Assembly (NCBI RefSeq): GCF_003992665.1
Contig: NZ_RZMX01000012.1
Location: 62,001-126,000, forward strand
From: Pelagibacterium montanilacus
Lineage (GTDB): Bacteria > Pseudomonadota > Alphaproteobacteria > Rhizobiales > Devosiaceae
DNA length: 64,000 nt
Direction of reading: 5' to 3'
Numbering within the stretch: the first letter of the stretch is position 1; each line of letters begins with the position of its first letter. The translations under genes and the position numbers were made by a program. Positions 48,490-57,639 of the stretch are shown piece after piece. The notes beneath the pieces were generated by a model that had not been told where the DNA came from, ran no database searches, and saw only the letters and a program-made list of their open reading frames with translations.

Positions 48490-50986
48490 CCTTGGAGTTG
48501 ATCTGGTCGAGCGAATAGGGCTTGGGCAGGAACTCCACGCTCCGGTCGTCCTCCAGCCCCTGGCGCACGCTTTCCTCGGCATAGCCCGAAACGAAGATCA
48601 CCTTGAGGTCGGGATAGGTCTTGCGCACCTGCACCAGAAGGCTCGGCCCGTCCATCTCCGGCATCACCACGTCCGAGATCAGGAGGTCGAGCTTGCCATC
48701 AAGCTCCTCGAGCACCTCGAGCGCCTCCTCGCCGGAGCCCGCCTCGAACACCTCGTAACCGGTCGCCGAGAGGGCCCTTGCCGAGAACGCGCGCACGCTC
48801 TCCTCGTCCTCCACGATCAGGATGCGTTCATTACCCGTCAGGTCCTTGACTGGCGCTGCGACCGCCTTGACCACTTCCTTGGGCTCGATCGGGATATGCC
48901 TGGGCAGGAACATCCGGAAGGTCGTGCCCTTGCCCACCACCGATTCGGGATAGATGAACCCGCCGGTCTGCTTGACGATGCCATAAACCATCGAGAGCCC
49001 CAGCCCGGTCCCCTTGCCCAGCTCCTTGGTGGAAAAGAACGGCTCGAAAATCTTCTCCATGATCTCGGCTGTCATGCCCGTTCCGGTGTCTTCCACCTCG
49101 ACCAGCACATAGTCCGCCGCCGGCATGCCGCGATAATCGAGGCTGCCGGCTTCCTCCTCGCCCACATTGCGGGTCCGCAGCGTTATCTGCCCGCCCTCGG
49201 GCATGGCGTCGCGCGCGTTGACCACGAGGTTGATGATCACCTGCTCGAGCTGCACCAGGTCGGCGCGCACCGGCCACACATCGCGCCCGTGCTCCACGTC
49301 GAGCGCCACATGCTCGCCGATCAGCCGCTTGAGCAGCACCGTGAGGTCGTCGATATGCTGGGGCACCTCGAGCACCTGCGGGCGCAGGGTCTGGCGGCGT
49401 GAGAACGCCAGGAGCTGGCGCACCAGCCCCGCCGCGCGGTTGGCGCTCTGCTTGATCGACATGATGTCGGAAAACGAGGGGTCCGATGGCTTGTGCTTGA
49501 GCAGCAGGAGGTCGGAAAACCCGATGATGGCGGTCAGCACGTTGTTGAAATCGTGCGCCACCCCGCCCGCGAGCTGGCCCACCGCCTGCATCTTCTGGCC
49601 CTGGGCGAACTGCTCCTCGAGCAGCCGCTGCTCGGTGGTGTCGAGCGCATAGAGCACGGCGGATTCGTCCTTGTCCCCGCCGTCCTCGACCCCCGAGAGG
49701 TAGATGCGCACATTGCGCGGCTTGTCGCCGGCCACCGTCGCGTCCACCGGCGGAATTTCCGCCATATGGGCACGCGCCTCGCGCAGGGCGCGCTCGAATT
49801 TGGGCCGGCTTTCGGTGTCGATCAGCCCGGCGATATCCAGCCCCTCGATGCCGCGATCGCCCGAGGTCAGCCCGAATATGCGCGTGAAGGGCGCGTTGGT
49901 GCGCACCACCCGGCCCTCGGTATCGAGCGCCGCGATGGCGATCGGGGTGTTGTTGAAAAAGCGCGAGAACCGCACTTCGGCGGCGCGCAGCGCCTCGTCC
50001 CCGCCGATCCCGCGCGAGCGGTCGAGCACCAGGGTCCGGGTTTCGCCCAGCTCGCCTTCGGCCAGCCGCGCCGCCCTGTGCAAAAGCCGCACGGGAAAAT
50101 TGGTGCCGTCCTGGCGCACGAGGTCGAGGTCGAACACCTCGGTGCGCACCGTGCCGTCCTGCCCGCCGCCCAGCAGCAGGCCCGCCCCGTCCCCATGGAC
50201 GATTTCATTGAGGTCGAGATCGCCCGCCTCGAACGCGGCGAGGTCGCGCCCCAGCCAGTCCGCGAGCGTCGAGTTGATGTACTGGATCCGTCCGCGCGCA
50301 TTGGCCGAGAAGAACCCTGCTGGCGCGTGATCGAGATAGTCTATGGCCTTCTGGAGCTCGACATAGAAGTTCTCCTGGCCTTCCTTGTCGCGGGAGATGT
50401 CCTCGACCGTCCAGACCACCGAGCGCCCCTGCTGGCCCTCGAAGGGCGGCAGGCTGCGCACACGCACCCGCAGCCAGCGCACCTGTCGGCGCGCGCCCAT
50501 GATCCGGATGTCCTCGAGGATCGAGCGCCCCTCCCGCGCCGCGCGCGAGAGCCGGTACACCGCCTCGCTCGCTTCGGGCTGGCTGGCCAGCAGCCGGGGC
50601 ACGCTCACCGCCATGCCGCGCGAGACTTCGGCGGAAAGCTCGGAATAGCGGGAATTGGCGTAAAGGATCTTGCCGTCCAGATCGGTCACCACAGCGCCTT
50701 CGGGCAGGCTGTCCACGATGGCGCGCGAAAGCGTGCGCCGCTCTTCGGTGCCGGTGAACCGGAACAGCCCCGCCGCCAGCGCGAACAGCGAGAAGACGCC
50801 CACCACCGCCAACAGGCCCAGAAACAGCAGCACGACGCTTGGGGGCACGGTCTCGCCCAGCAGCGAAAGCCCCACGGCGATGGCGACGAAGCCGAGCGCC
50901 AGACCCACCACGCGCCACAGCGCGGCGTTGGACGCTGGGCGACCGACCACGGGTTCGGGATAGCTATCCTCGTCCAACCGCGTCAC
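48449..50986 (-). CDS. cckA: Hybrid histidine kinase CckA
   Basis: 845 residues: two membrane helices (about 23-43 and 50-75), PAS-type domains at about 85-200, 210-320 and 330-450, then HisKA with H478 in [20 protein letters not shown], ATPase motifs (N-box [16 protein letters not shown] at 633-638, GKGTGLGLS) and a receiver domain with D772 and K822. This order is that of CckA, which phosphorylates ChpT and thereby CtrA. Located just downstream of flhB and near a CtrA box. The stop comes from repeat copy E. Confidence 0.93.
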   Translation of the reverse strand: MTRLDEDSYPEPVVGRPASNAALWRVVGLALGFVAIAVGLSLLGETVPPSVVLLFLGLLAVVGVFSLFALAAGLFRFTGTEERRTLSRAIVDSLPEGAVVTDLDGKILYANSRYSELSAEVSRGMAVSVPRLLASQPEASEAVYRLSRAAREGRSILEDIRIMGARRQVRWLRVRVRSLPPFEGQQGRSVVWTVEDISRDKEGQENFYVELQKAIDYLDHAPAGFFSANARGRIQYINSTLADWLGRDLAAFEAGDLDLNEIVHGDGAGLLLGGGQDGTVRTEVFDLDLVRQDGTNFPVRLLHRAARLAEGELGETRTLVLDRSRGIGGDEALRAAEVRFSRFFNNTPIAIAALDTEGRVVRTNAPFTRIFGLTSGDRGIEGLDIAGLIDTESRPKFERALREARAHMAEIPPVDATVAGDKPRNVRIYLSGVEDGGDKDESAVLYALDTTEQRLLEEQFAQGQKMQAVGQLAGGVAHDFNNVLTAIIGFSDLLLLKHKPSDPSFSDIMSIKQSANRAAGLVRQLLAFSRRQTLRPQVLEVPQHIDDLTVLLKRLIGEHVALDVEHGRDVWPVRADLVQLEQVIINLVVNARDAMPEGGQITLRTRNVGEEEAGSLDYRGMPAADYVLVEVEDTGTGMTAEIMEKIFEPFFSTKELGKGTGLGLSMVYGIVKQTGGFIYPESVVGKGTTFRMFLPRHIPIEPKEVVKAVAAPVKDLTGNERILIVEDEESVRAFSARALSATGYEVFEAGSGEEALEVLEELDGKLDLLISDVVMPEMDGPSLLVQVRKTYPDLKVIFVSGYAEESVRQGLEDDRSVEFLPKPYSLDQINSKVKEVLSGRSGEDE

Positions 50987-51174
50987 CGCCCATCCCTTCG
51001 TATTGTGCCAATTTGCGAATCGCCCTTGCTCATAGGTAACAAAACCGCCTTGGCCTTGGGAGCCTTCATCGGCCCGCTGTCAACAGGTTGCCCCATGGCG
51101 TGCTCCGCGCGCCACCATCTTCCAGTCCCCGCGCTCCGCGCGCCACAGGTTTGCAACGCCCGCGCGCGCCCAGC

Positions 51175-52260
51175 TCAGCGCGGCGCCGGTTTCCAGCCCC
51201 CGCGCTGGCGCAGGCGCATCACATAGCCGATCACCTGGGCCACCGCCTTGAAGTGCTCGGCCGGGATCTGCTCGCCCACCTCGGCGCCCGCATAAAGCGC
51301 GCGCGCCAGCGGCGGGTTCTCGATGATCGGCACGTCGTGGTCGCTCGCCAGCGCCCTTATGCGCAGGGCCAGCGCGTCCACGCCCTTGGCCACCACCTTG
51401 GGCGCGGCCATTTCGCTGTCGTATTTCAGCGCCACGGCAAAGTGGGTCGGGTTGGTCACCACCACCGTCGCGTCGGGCACCGCGGCCATCATGCGCTTGC
51501 GGCTGCGCTCGAGCCGGATCTGCCGGATGCGGCCCTTGATATGCGGGTCGCCCTCCATCTGCTTGTACTCGTCCTTGACCTCCTTGACGGTCATCATCTG
51601 CCGCTTCCACCATTTGTGGCGCATGTACATGTAGTCCAGCAGCGCGATGATGGTGATCGTCAGGATGACCACCACGAAGATCTTGAGCCCGATTTCCTGA
51701 AAGATCGCCAGCAGTGCCACCGGGTCGGCAGCAATCATGGTGTCGAGCCGGTCCCGCTCGGGCCAGACGACGACGAACATCACCACCGAGAAGATCAGCA
51801 GCTTGCCCAGCCCCTTGGCGAAATTGACCAGGGCCTCGGTCGAGAACAGCCGCTTGAACCCCGCGATCGGGGAGACCTTGGAGAATTTGGGCTTGATCGG
51901 GTCGACCGAAAACACCATCCGGTGCTGCACCATGTTGCCCGCAATCCCGCACACCGCCAGCAGCGCCATGGGGACCAGCATGGCCACCAGCACCGTGCCG
52001 GCCAGCGCCTGCATGAACGGGCCGAATCCGTCCCCGCCCACCTCGAGCTGATGGGCGTTGTCGAGCACGCCCCGCAGCGTCTCGGTGATCGATGCAGCGG
52101 TCATGGGCGCCACGAACGCAAACACCAGCGCCGAGCCCACGATCATGAACCAGGTCGTCACCTCCTGGCTTTTGACCACATCGCCCTTCTTGTGGGCGTC
52201 GTTGAGCCGTTTTTGGGAGGGGTCCTCTGTCTTTTCGCTCTGTTCGGGCTGGTCGCTCAT
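51175..52260 (-). CDS. flhB: Flagellar export gate protein FlhB
   Basis: 361 residues, four membrane segments in the first 215 residues and a cytoplasmic FlhBC. The autocleavage motif NPTH is at 270-273. The C-terminal tail follows ENPPLARALY. It sets export substrate specificity in the flagellar type III system. Three bases after fliR. Confidence 0.95.
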   Translation of the reverse strand: MSDQPEQSEKTEDPSQKRLNDAHKKGDVVKSQEVTTWFMIVGSALVFAFVAPMTAASITETLRGVLDNAHQLEVGGDGFGPFMQALAGTVLVAMLVPMALLAVCGIAGNMVQHRMVFSVDPIKPKFSKVSPIAGFKRLFSTEALVNFAKGLGKLLIFSVVMFVVVWPERDRLDTMIAADPVALLAIFQEIGLKIFVVVILTITIIALLDYMYMRHKWWKRQMMTVKEVKDEYKQMEGDPHIKGRIRQIRLERSRKRMMAAVPDATVVVTNPTHFAVALKYDSEMAAPKVVAKGVDALALRIRALASDHDVPIIENPPLARALYAGAEVGEQIPAEHFKAVAQVIGYVMRLRQRGGWKPAPR

Positions 52261-52263
52261 CGA

Positions 52264-53025
52264 TCACCCGAGAAACAGCGAAAAATTGTCTTCGAGATAG
52301 CTCATGTAGAGCCCCATGATCATCGTGAGCAGCAGCGCGAACAGCATCAGCCCGATGATGATGTTGGCCGGCATCATCATGAAGAACACCTGGATCTGGG
52401 GCATAAGCCGTCCCAGAATGCCGAGCCCGAGATAAAACACCAGCCCGAAGACCAGCAGCGGCGCCGACATCTGCACGCCCACAACGAACGCGCCCGAAAC
52501 GATGCGCACCGCCATTTCGGCGGCATCTCCCAGCATCAGCGGGGAGCCGGGCGGAAAATAGGCGTAGCTCTCATAGATGCCGACCAGCAGCATGTGATGC
52601 AGATCGGTGGCAAAGATCAGCGCAATCCCCATGAAGGCCAGGAAATTGCCGACGATCGCCCCCTGCACCCCACCCTGCGTGGGGTCGGCGGTCTGGGCCA
52701 TCGATAGCCCCATCTGGTAGGCGATCACCGCGCCAGCCACCTGCGCCGCAGAGAGCAAGAGCCGCGCCAGTCCGCCCAGGATCAGCCCCACCGCGATTTC
52801 GTGCAGGATATTGGCCACCAGCCCCGCCAGCGTCTCGGGCGGCCCCGGCAGTTCGCCACCCACCAGCGGATAGAGCATGAACGCGAAGGCCAGCGCGAAG
52901 GAGAGCTTGAGCCGCGAGGGGATCGTCTGCTCGCCGAGCGCCGGCAACAGCATGATCATGGTGCCCACACGCGCAAACAGCAGAAAGAAGGTATAGGCGA
53001 CCTCCGGGCCCCAGGTGATGCTCAT
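52264..53025 (-). CDS. fliR: Flagellar export gate protein FliR
   Basis: 253 residues, six hydrophobic segments. Typical FliR pieces are FLLFARVGTMIMLLPALGEQ near 12-31 and ALIFATDLHHMLLVGIYESY. Part of the FliPQR core. Its first base overlaps the last base of fliQ. Confidence 0.94.
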   Translation of the reverse strand: MSITWGPEVAYTFFLLFARVGTMIMLLPALGEQTIPSRLKLSFALAFAFMLYPLVGGELPGPPETLAGLVANILHEIAVGLILGGLARLLLSAAQVAGAVIAYQMGLSMAQTADPTQGGVQGAIVGNFLAFMGIALIFATDLHHMLLVGIYESYAYFPPGSPLMLGDAAEMAVRIVSGAFVVGVQMSAPLLVFGLVFYLGLGILGRLMPQIQVFFMMMPANIIIGLMLFALLLTMIMGLYMSYLEDNFSLFLG

Positions 53026-53291
53026 CAGCCGCCCAGGATGATGAGATCCACCACCCGATCCATGTATCCTGCCATGGTGGCGCCAAGGAACGGCAGGACG
53101 ATCATCATTGTGAAGAAGATCGCGATGATCTTGGGCACGAAGACCAGCGTCATTTCCTGGATCTGGGTCAGCGCCTGGAAGAGCGCGATCACCACGCCCA
53201 CCACCAGCCCCACGATCATCATTGGCGCCGACACCACGATCAGCACCCAGATCCCGTCACGGGCGATGTCGAGGGTTTCGGCTCCGGTCAT
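53025..53291 (-). CDS. fliQ: Flagellar export gate protein FliQ
   Basis: 88 residues, two membrane helices separated by ALTQIQEMTLVFVPKI, the invariant FliQ loop. Sits between fliE and fliR in the flagellar cluster, with 64 bases to fliE. Confidence 0.95.
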   Translation of the reverse strand: MTGAETLDIARDGIWVLIVVSAPMMIVGLVVGVVIALFQALTQIQEMTLVFVPKIIAIFFTMMIVLPFLGATMAGYMDRVVDLIILGG

Positions 53292-53355
53292 GGCAAGGCT
53301 CCGGCCGGTCGATCCGGCGAATCGGATGTCAGTTTACCGGTTCGCGGCCCTGCCG

Positions 53356-53679
53356 TCAGATCGGCATGCGCATGATTTCCTCATATGCGGAAATCACCCG
53401 GTCGCGGACCGTCACCATGGTTTCCATGGTCGCTTCGGTTTCCGCCAGCGCCGTCACCACGTCCACGATGTTGGCCTGGCCGTTGATCATGTCGAGGCCC
53501 ACCTGGTCGCTGGCCCGCCCGGTCTCGACCACATTGCTCAACTGCTGGGACAGCATCTGCGCGAAATCGCCGCCCGGGGCTTCCGCGCCCACGCCCGTGG
53601 CGCGGCCCGAGGCCTGTTCGGAAATCAGCCGCGCCGCCGAGGCATAGGCGCTGGTCGCGCTGGTAAAGGGTGCCGACAT
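53356..53679 (-). CDS. fliE: Flagellar hook-basal body protein FliE
   Basis: 107 residues. Soluble MS-ring/rod junction protein; SDQVGLDMINGQANIVDVVTA and ATMETMVTVRDRVISAYEEI are the conserved C-terminal helices. Secreted without a signal peptide. Four bases after flgC. Confidence 0.93.
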   Translation of the reverse strand: MSAPFTSATSAYASAARLISEQASGRATGVGAEAPGGDFAQMLSQQLSNVVETGRASDQVGLDMINGQANIVDVVTALAETEATMETMVTVRDRVISAYEEIMRMPI

Positions 53680-53683
53680 GAAC

Positions 53684-54097
53684 CTAGCCTCTCAGGATAT
53701 CGAGTGTGCGCCCGAGCATCTGGCGCGAAACGGTGACCACGTTCAGGTTCGCCTCATAGGTGCGCTGGGCCTCGCGCATGTCCATGGTCTCGATCAGCGT
53801 GTTGACGTTGGGATATTTCACATACCCCGTCTCGTCGGCGGCCGGATGTCCCGGCTCGAAGCGCGAATCGAAGTCCGACATGTCGTAGGAAAGCTGACCC
53901 ACCCTGGTCTCATAGGCACCCATCTCGCGGTTGAGCACCGCATGGAAGGTGGGCACCCGCCGGCGATAGGGATCCTCATCGGGCGTCTTGCCGACCGAAT
54001 CGGCATTGGCCATGTTCTCGGCGATCACCCGCATACGCGCCGTCTGGGCGTTGAGCCCGCCGCCGGCGATCTTGATCGATGTCATGAAGTCGTTCAT
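53684..54097 (-). CDS. flgC: Flagellar proximal rod protein FlgC
   Basis: 137 residues. N-terminal rod motif GGGLNAQTARMRVIAENMANADS and C-terminal VNTLIETMDMREAQRTYEAN, a standard FlgC layout. 59 bases after flgB. Confidence 0.95.
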   Translation of the reverse strand: MNDFMTSIKIAGGGLNAQTARMRVIAENMANADSVGKTPDEDPYRRRVPTFHAVLNREMGAYETRVGQLSYDMSDFDSRFEPGHPAADETGYVKYPNVNTLIETMDMREAQRTYEANLNVVTVSRQMLGRTLDILRG

Positions 54098-54156
54098 GGC
54101 GAACTGCCCTGTTTGAAGCGCGCCCGTGTAGGCCGGAAGCGCGTTATTTCATTGTC

Positions 54157-54564
54157 TTAGCCCTGCTTGCCCAGCGCGATGCGCAAGAGCCGCATGGAGC
54201 GGGAATAAAGTGTCGTGGCGGCCTGGTAGTCCATCTGGTTGGTCGTCACCTTCATCATCTCTTCCTCGAGCGTGACCCCGTTGCCGCTCGGGGTGGTCTC
54301 GAAACTGTTCATCGGCCGCGCCCCATAGCGCTCGGTTGCCGTGCCCGCGCCGATGGAAAAGTGCCGGTCATTGGTCGCAACCGTCGTCACCCCCGAACGG
54401 GTGCGCTGCAATTGCTCCGAAAAGCTGTATGGTTCCAGATCGCGGCCGCGATAGCCCGGCGTTTCCGCGTTGGCCACGTTCTCGGCCAATACGGTCTGGC
54501 GCGCCTGATGCCAGTGCATCTTGTCGCGCAGCGCTGCGAATATGGGCAGGTCGCCGATGGACAT
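54157..54564 (-). CDS. flgB: Flagellar proximal rod protein FlgB
   Basis: 135 residues from the preferred start at 54564 (MSIGDLPIFAALRDKM), which has GAGGG upstream. QTVLAENVANAETPGYRGRD is the conserved rod/hook ANxxTxxY-type motif, and QMDYQAATTLYSRSMRLLR ends the protein. First gene of the leftward flagellar unit; a CtrA box lies 48 bases upstream. Confidence 0.94.
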   Translation of the reverse strand: MSIGDLPIFAALRDKMHWHQARQTVLAENVANAETPGYRGRDLEPYSFSEQLQRTRSGVTTVATNDRHFSIGAGTATERYGARPMNSFETTPSGNGVTLEEEMMKVTTNQMDYQAATTLYSRSMRLLRIALGKQG

Positions 54565-54611
54565 TTTGGGCCCTCGTCCCGATGAGATGGGCAATTCTTG
54601 CCTGCCTCATG

Positions 54612-54628
54612 GTTAACACGACGTTAAC
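54612..54628. promoter_or_regulatory. CtrA binding site between divergent flagellar units
   Basis: GTTAACACGACGTTAAC contains TTAA-N7-TTAAC, the full CtrA consensus, and reads the same way on either strand. It is 48 bases from flgB and 124 bases from fliO, so one CtrA dimer site could serve both units. Confidence 0.75.
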
Positions 54629-54684
54629 TCTTGACCGTCACCCTGGCTTTGGGCCCCGATTTTGGCCCATTGCGAGACTATGGT

Positions 54685-54718
54685 AGGCAAGTCTTGCCTG
54701 CACGCATTGCACGTGCAG
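54685..54718. promoter_or_regulatory. Two adjacent dyads upstream of fliO
   Basis: AGGCAA-GTC-TTGCCT (54685-54699) and CTGCACG-N7-CGTGCAG (54698-54718) lie directly ahead of the fliO start. They could be operators or RNA hairpins in the leader; no family-specific binding site is recognised. Confidence 0.45.
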
Positions 54719-54751
54719 TGATGTTTGAGTGCGAAACCGGGAGATGGTTGT

Positions 54752-55354
54752 TTGGGCTGGCTTGCAGACATTCTGGGCATCGAGACCACCTATCTCACCG
54801 CCGTGATCGCCCTCGGTATCGTGGTGGTCCTGATCATTCTGGTCGCCTGGGCGCTCAAATTCTTCGGCACAGCCTCGCGCACCGTCGGACGCCCCCGCGC
54901 CCGGCGCCTCACCGTGGTCGAGGCGATTCCGCTCGATGCCCGCCGCCAGGCCCTGATCCTGCGGCGCGACGGCGTCGAGCACCTGATCGTCACCGGCGGG
55001 CCCAACGATCTGCTGGTGGAATCGGGATTCGACGCCCCGCCCCAGCCCGCCTATGGCCGCCCGGGCCGCCGCGCGGTCGAGCCCCAGCCTACGGCCGAAC
55101 CCGAGCCCGACCGGCAACTGCCGGGCCGCGGGCGCCCCATGCAGAACGCCTCGCGCCCCGAGCCCTTCACCTCCCGGCTGCGCCCCAAGGTCTACGATCC
55201 GCGTCAACTTGCCGGTGGAAACCGCGCCGCGAACGGCCGTTTGCCCGGCGACTCAGCTACAACCGGCTATGACCTGTCCGATGAGGACGAACGGCCGGAG
55301 GTGACGCCTGAGCCCGTCGAGGACGACTACGACCGCCACAAACGGCAGGGCTGA
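54752..55354 (+). CDS. fliO: Flagellar biosynthesis protein FliO
   Basis: About 200 residues. A short N terminus (GWLADILGIETTYL), one membrane helix (VIALGIVVVLIILVAWAL), then a cytoplasmic FliO domain with RRLTVVEAIPLDARRQALIL and a long proline/acid-rich tail. A TTG at 54752 is preferred because GGGAG is 8 bases upstream; a frame-extended TTG at 54725 is less well placed. Its 3' end overlaps the proposed fliP start by 47 bases. Confidence 0.8.
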   Translation: MGWLADILGIETTYLTAVIALGIVVVLIILVAWALKFFGTASRTVGRPRARRLTVVEAIPLDARRQALILRRDGVEHLIVTGGPNDLLVESGFDAPPQPAYGRPGRRAVEPQPTAEPEPDRQLPGRGRPMQNASRPEPFTSRLRPKVYDPRQLAGGNRAANGRLPGDSATTGYDLSDEDERPEVTPEPVEDDYDRHKRQG

Positions 55355-56111
55355 TCCCCGCGTCGCGGGCCTTTTCACGCGCATCACCGGCCTTCTTGCC
55401 GCCTCAGCGCTGCTGCTGGCCCTTCTCCCCGACGCCGCGCTGGCCCAGGACATATCTATCGATTTCGGCGACGACACCACGCTGACCGAGCGTGCGGTCC
55501 AGCTCATCGCGCTCATCACCATCCTCGCGCTCGCGCCCTCGATCCTCGTCATGGTCACAAGTTTCACCCGCATCGTGGTGGTCCTGTCGCTCCTGCGCAC
55601 CGCCATCGGGCTCCAGACCGCCCCGCCCAATTCGGTGATGATCTCGCTGGCCCTGTTCCTCACGGCCTTCATCATGGCCCCGACCCTGCAGGAGAGCTAC
55701 GATCAGGGCATCGTCCCGCTGGTCGCCGGCGAGGTCGAGATCGAGGAAGGGCTCGAACTCGCCGCCGGGCCCGTGCACGCATTCATGCTCGCCCATGTCC
55801 GCGAGCGCGACGTGATGCTGTTTCTCGACCTCACCGAGACCCAGCCGCCGGAAAACCCGGAAGATCTCGAGCTGCGCATCCTCATCCCCGCGTTCATGAT
55901 CTCCGAACTCCGCCGGGCCTTCGAGATCGGCTTTCTCCTGTTTCTCCCCTTCGTGGTCATCGACATGGTCGTGGCCTCGGTGCTCATGAGCATGGGCATG
56001 ATGATGCTGCCCCCGGTCATCATCTCGCTGCCGTTCAAGCTCATCTTCTTTGTGCTCGTGGATGGCTGGCATCTGGTCGCCGGCTCGCTGCTGCGAAGTT
56101 TCAGCGGCTGA
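55308..56111 (+). CDS. fliP: Flagellar export gate protein FliP (CTG start proposed)
   Basis: About 267 residues. A signal peptide (LLAASALLLALLPDAALAQ) is followed by the FliP core VTSFTRIVVVLSLLRTAIGLQTAPPNSVMI and FLPFVVIDMVVASVLMSMGM. The only ATG in frame (55551) would delete the signal peptide and first helix; no ATG/GTG/TTG exists in the open region between the upstream stop at 55302-55304 and there. CTG at 55308 has a perfect GGAGGTGA six bases away. FliO-FliP coupling is clear. Confidence 0.75.
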   Translation: MSPSRTTTTATNGRADPRVAGLFTRITGLLAASALLLALLPDAALAQDISIDFGDDTTLTERAVQLIALITILALAPSILVMVTSFTRIVVVLSLLRTAIGLQTAPPNSVMISLALFLTAFIMAPTLQESYDQGIVPLVAGEVEIEEGLELAAGPVHAFMLAHVRERDVMLFLDLTETQPPENPEDLELRILIPAFMISELRRAFEIGFLLFLPFVVIDMVVASVLMSMGMMMLPPVIISLPFKLIFFVLVDGWHLVAGSLLRSFSG

Positions 56112-56181
56112 GACCGCTTCCCAACGCCTTGAATTCTCTGGGCAACCGCTTACCTTCAGGCCTGACCGGAGGCCAGCGCAT

Positions 56182-57639
56182 TTGTCCAGATCGCCCACCA
56201 CCCTTGCCGACGAGGTCGGACTGACCCTCGGCAATCTCGCCGATGCGGCTGCGGGCACCGTCACCCCCACACTGCGACTGGGCGTGACGGGGCTTTCACG
56301 CGCCGGCAAGACCGTGTTCATCACCGCGCTTGTCCACAATTTGCTCTCGGGCACCCGCCTGCCGGGCTTCGCGCCCCTCGCCGAAGGGCGGCTGATCGGC
56401 GCGCGCCTTGCCGAGCACCCCGACCGCGCCACCCCGCGCTTTGCCTATGAGACCCACCTTCAGTCGCTGTTTTCCCACAGCCCCCACTGGCCCGAATCCA
56501 CCCGCCGGATTTCCCAGATCCGCATCGCCCTGCGCTTCCAGTCCGCCCACTGGCTGATGGGCCGGTTCGGACCCACGACCCTCAATGTCGACATCGTCGA
56601 CTATCCCGGCGAATGGCTTCTCGACCTGCCGCTCCTTGCCCGGTCCTTCGCCGAATGGAGCGCCGAGGCGCTGACCCTCGCCAATCGCCCCGCACGCGCC
56701 GCCGAAGCCGGGGATTTCCTTGCCGCCCTCGCGCAAACCGACATCCTTGCCCCCGCCGAGGAGCCCACCGCCGAGCGGCTCGCCACCGCCTTCGTGAACT
56801 ATCTCCGCAATTCGCGCATCGATGGCCGGGCGCTCTCGACCCTGCCGCCCGGCCGTTTCCTCATGCCCGGCGATCTCGAGGGTTCGCCCGCGCTCACCTT
56901 CGCGCCGCTGCCGCCCCCCGATCAGCGCCCCGACAGCGCCAGCCTCTACGCCATGTTCGAGCGGCGCTACGAGGCCTACAAATCCATTGTCGTGCGCCCC
57001 TTCTTCCGCGATCACTTCGCCCGGCTTGACCGCCAGATCGTGCTCGTCGATGCCCTCCGGGCGCTGAACGCCGGCCCCGAGGCCGTCTCGGACCTGGAAA
57101 CCGCGCTCACCTCGGTCCTCTCGTGCTTCCGTCAGGGCACGTCCAATCCCATCTCCCGGCTCCTCACGCGCAGGATCGACCGCATCCTTTTTGCCGCCAC
57201 CAAGGCAGACCTCCTCCACCACACCAGCCATTCCCGGCTCGAAGCGATCCTCAATCGCCTTGTCGCCAACGCCGTCGACCGCGCCCGCTTTGCCGGGGCC
57301 GAAACCCGCTCGCTCGCCATCGCCGCGGTCCGCGCCACCCGCGAAGGCACCATCCGCGAGAACGGCGATATCCTCGACACCATTGTGGGCACCCCCCAGC
57401 CCGGCGAGCGGCTGGGCGACACCACCTACGACGGAAAAACCGAAATCGCCTTGTTTCCCGGAGACTTGCCGGAAAATCCGGATTCACTCTTCAAGGACGA
57501 TGACTCGACACCTCAAGTCAATTTCCTGCGCTTCCAGCCCCCCGGCGTGCTCGATCGCACTGAGCGCGGCGCGCCCATCCTCCCCTCCGTCAGGCTCGAC
57601 CGGGCCCTCGATTTCCTCCTGGGAGACAAGCTGGCATGA
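56182..57639 (+). CDS. ycjX: YcjX family GTPase-like protein (DUF463)
   Basis: 485 residues. P-loop-like GLSRAGKT at 37-44 and IVDYPGEWLLDLPLL near 136-150 follow the YcjX pattern (stress-linked, phage-shock-like locus in enterobacteria). TTG at 56182 is the best start, with GGAGG nine bases away; the frame extends into fliP without a better start. Four-base overlap with ycjF. Confidence 0.85.
   Translation: MSRSPTTLADEVGLTLGNLADAAAGTVTPTLRLGVTGLSRAGKTVFITALVHNLLSGTRLPGFAPLAEGRLIGARLAEHPDRATPRFAYETHLQSLFSHSPHWPESTRRISQIRIALRFQSAHWLMGRFGPTTLNVDIVDYPGEWLLDLPLLARSFAEWSAEALTLANRPARAAEAGDFLAALAQTDILAPAEEPTAERLATAFVNYLRNSRIDGRALSTLPPGRFLMPGDLEGSPALTFAPLPPPDQRPDSASLYAMFERRYEAYKSIVVRPFFRDHFARLDRQIVLVDALRALNAGPEAVSDLETALTSVLSCFRQGTSNPISRLLTRRIDRILFAATKADLLHHTSHSRLEAILNRLVANAVDRARFAGAETRSLAIAAVRATREGTIRENGDILDTIVGTPQPGERLGDTTYDGKTEIALFPGDLPENPDSLFKDDDSTPQVNFLRFQPPGVLDRTERGAPILPSVRLDRALDFLLGDKLA

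Noticed and set aside
49493-51226. 577-codon open frame on the plus strand over cckA
   Set aside because: Antisense to a clear hybrid kinase; His/Arg/Pro-rich and no ribosome site.
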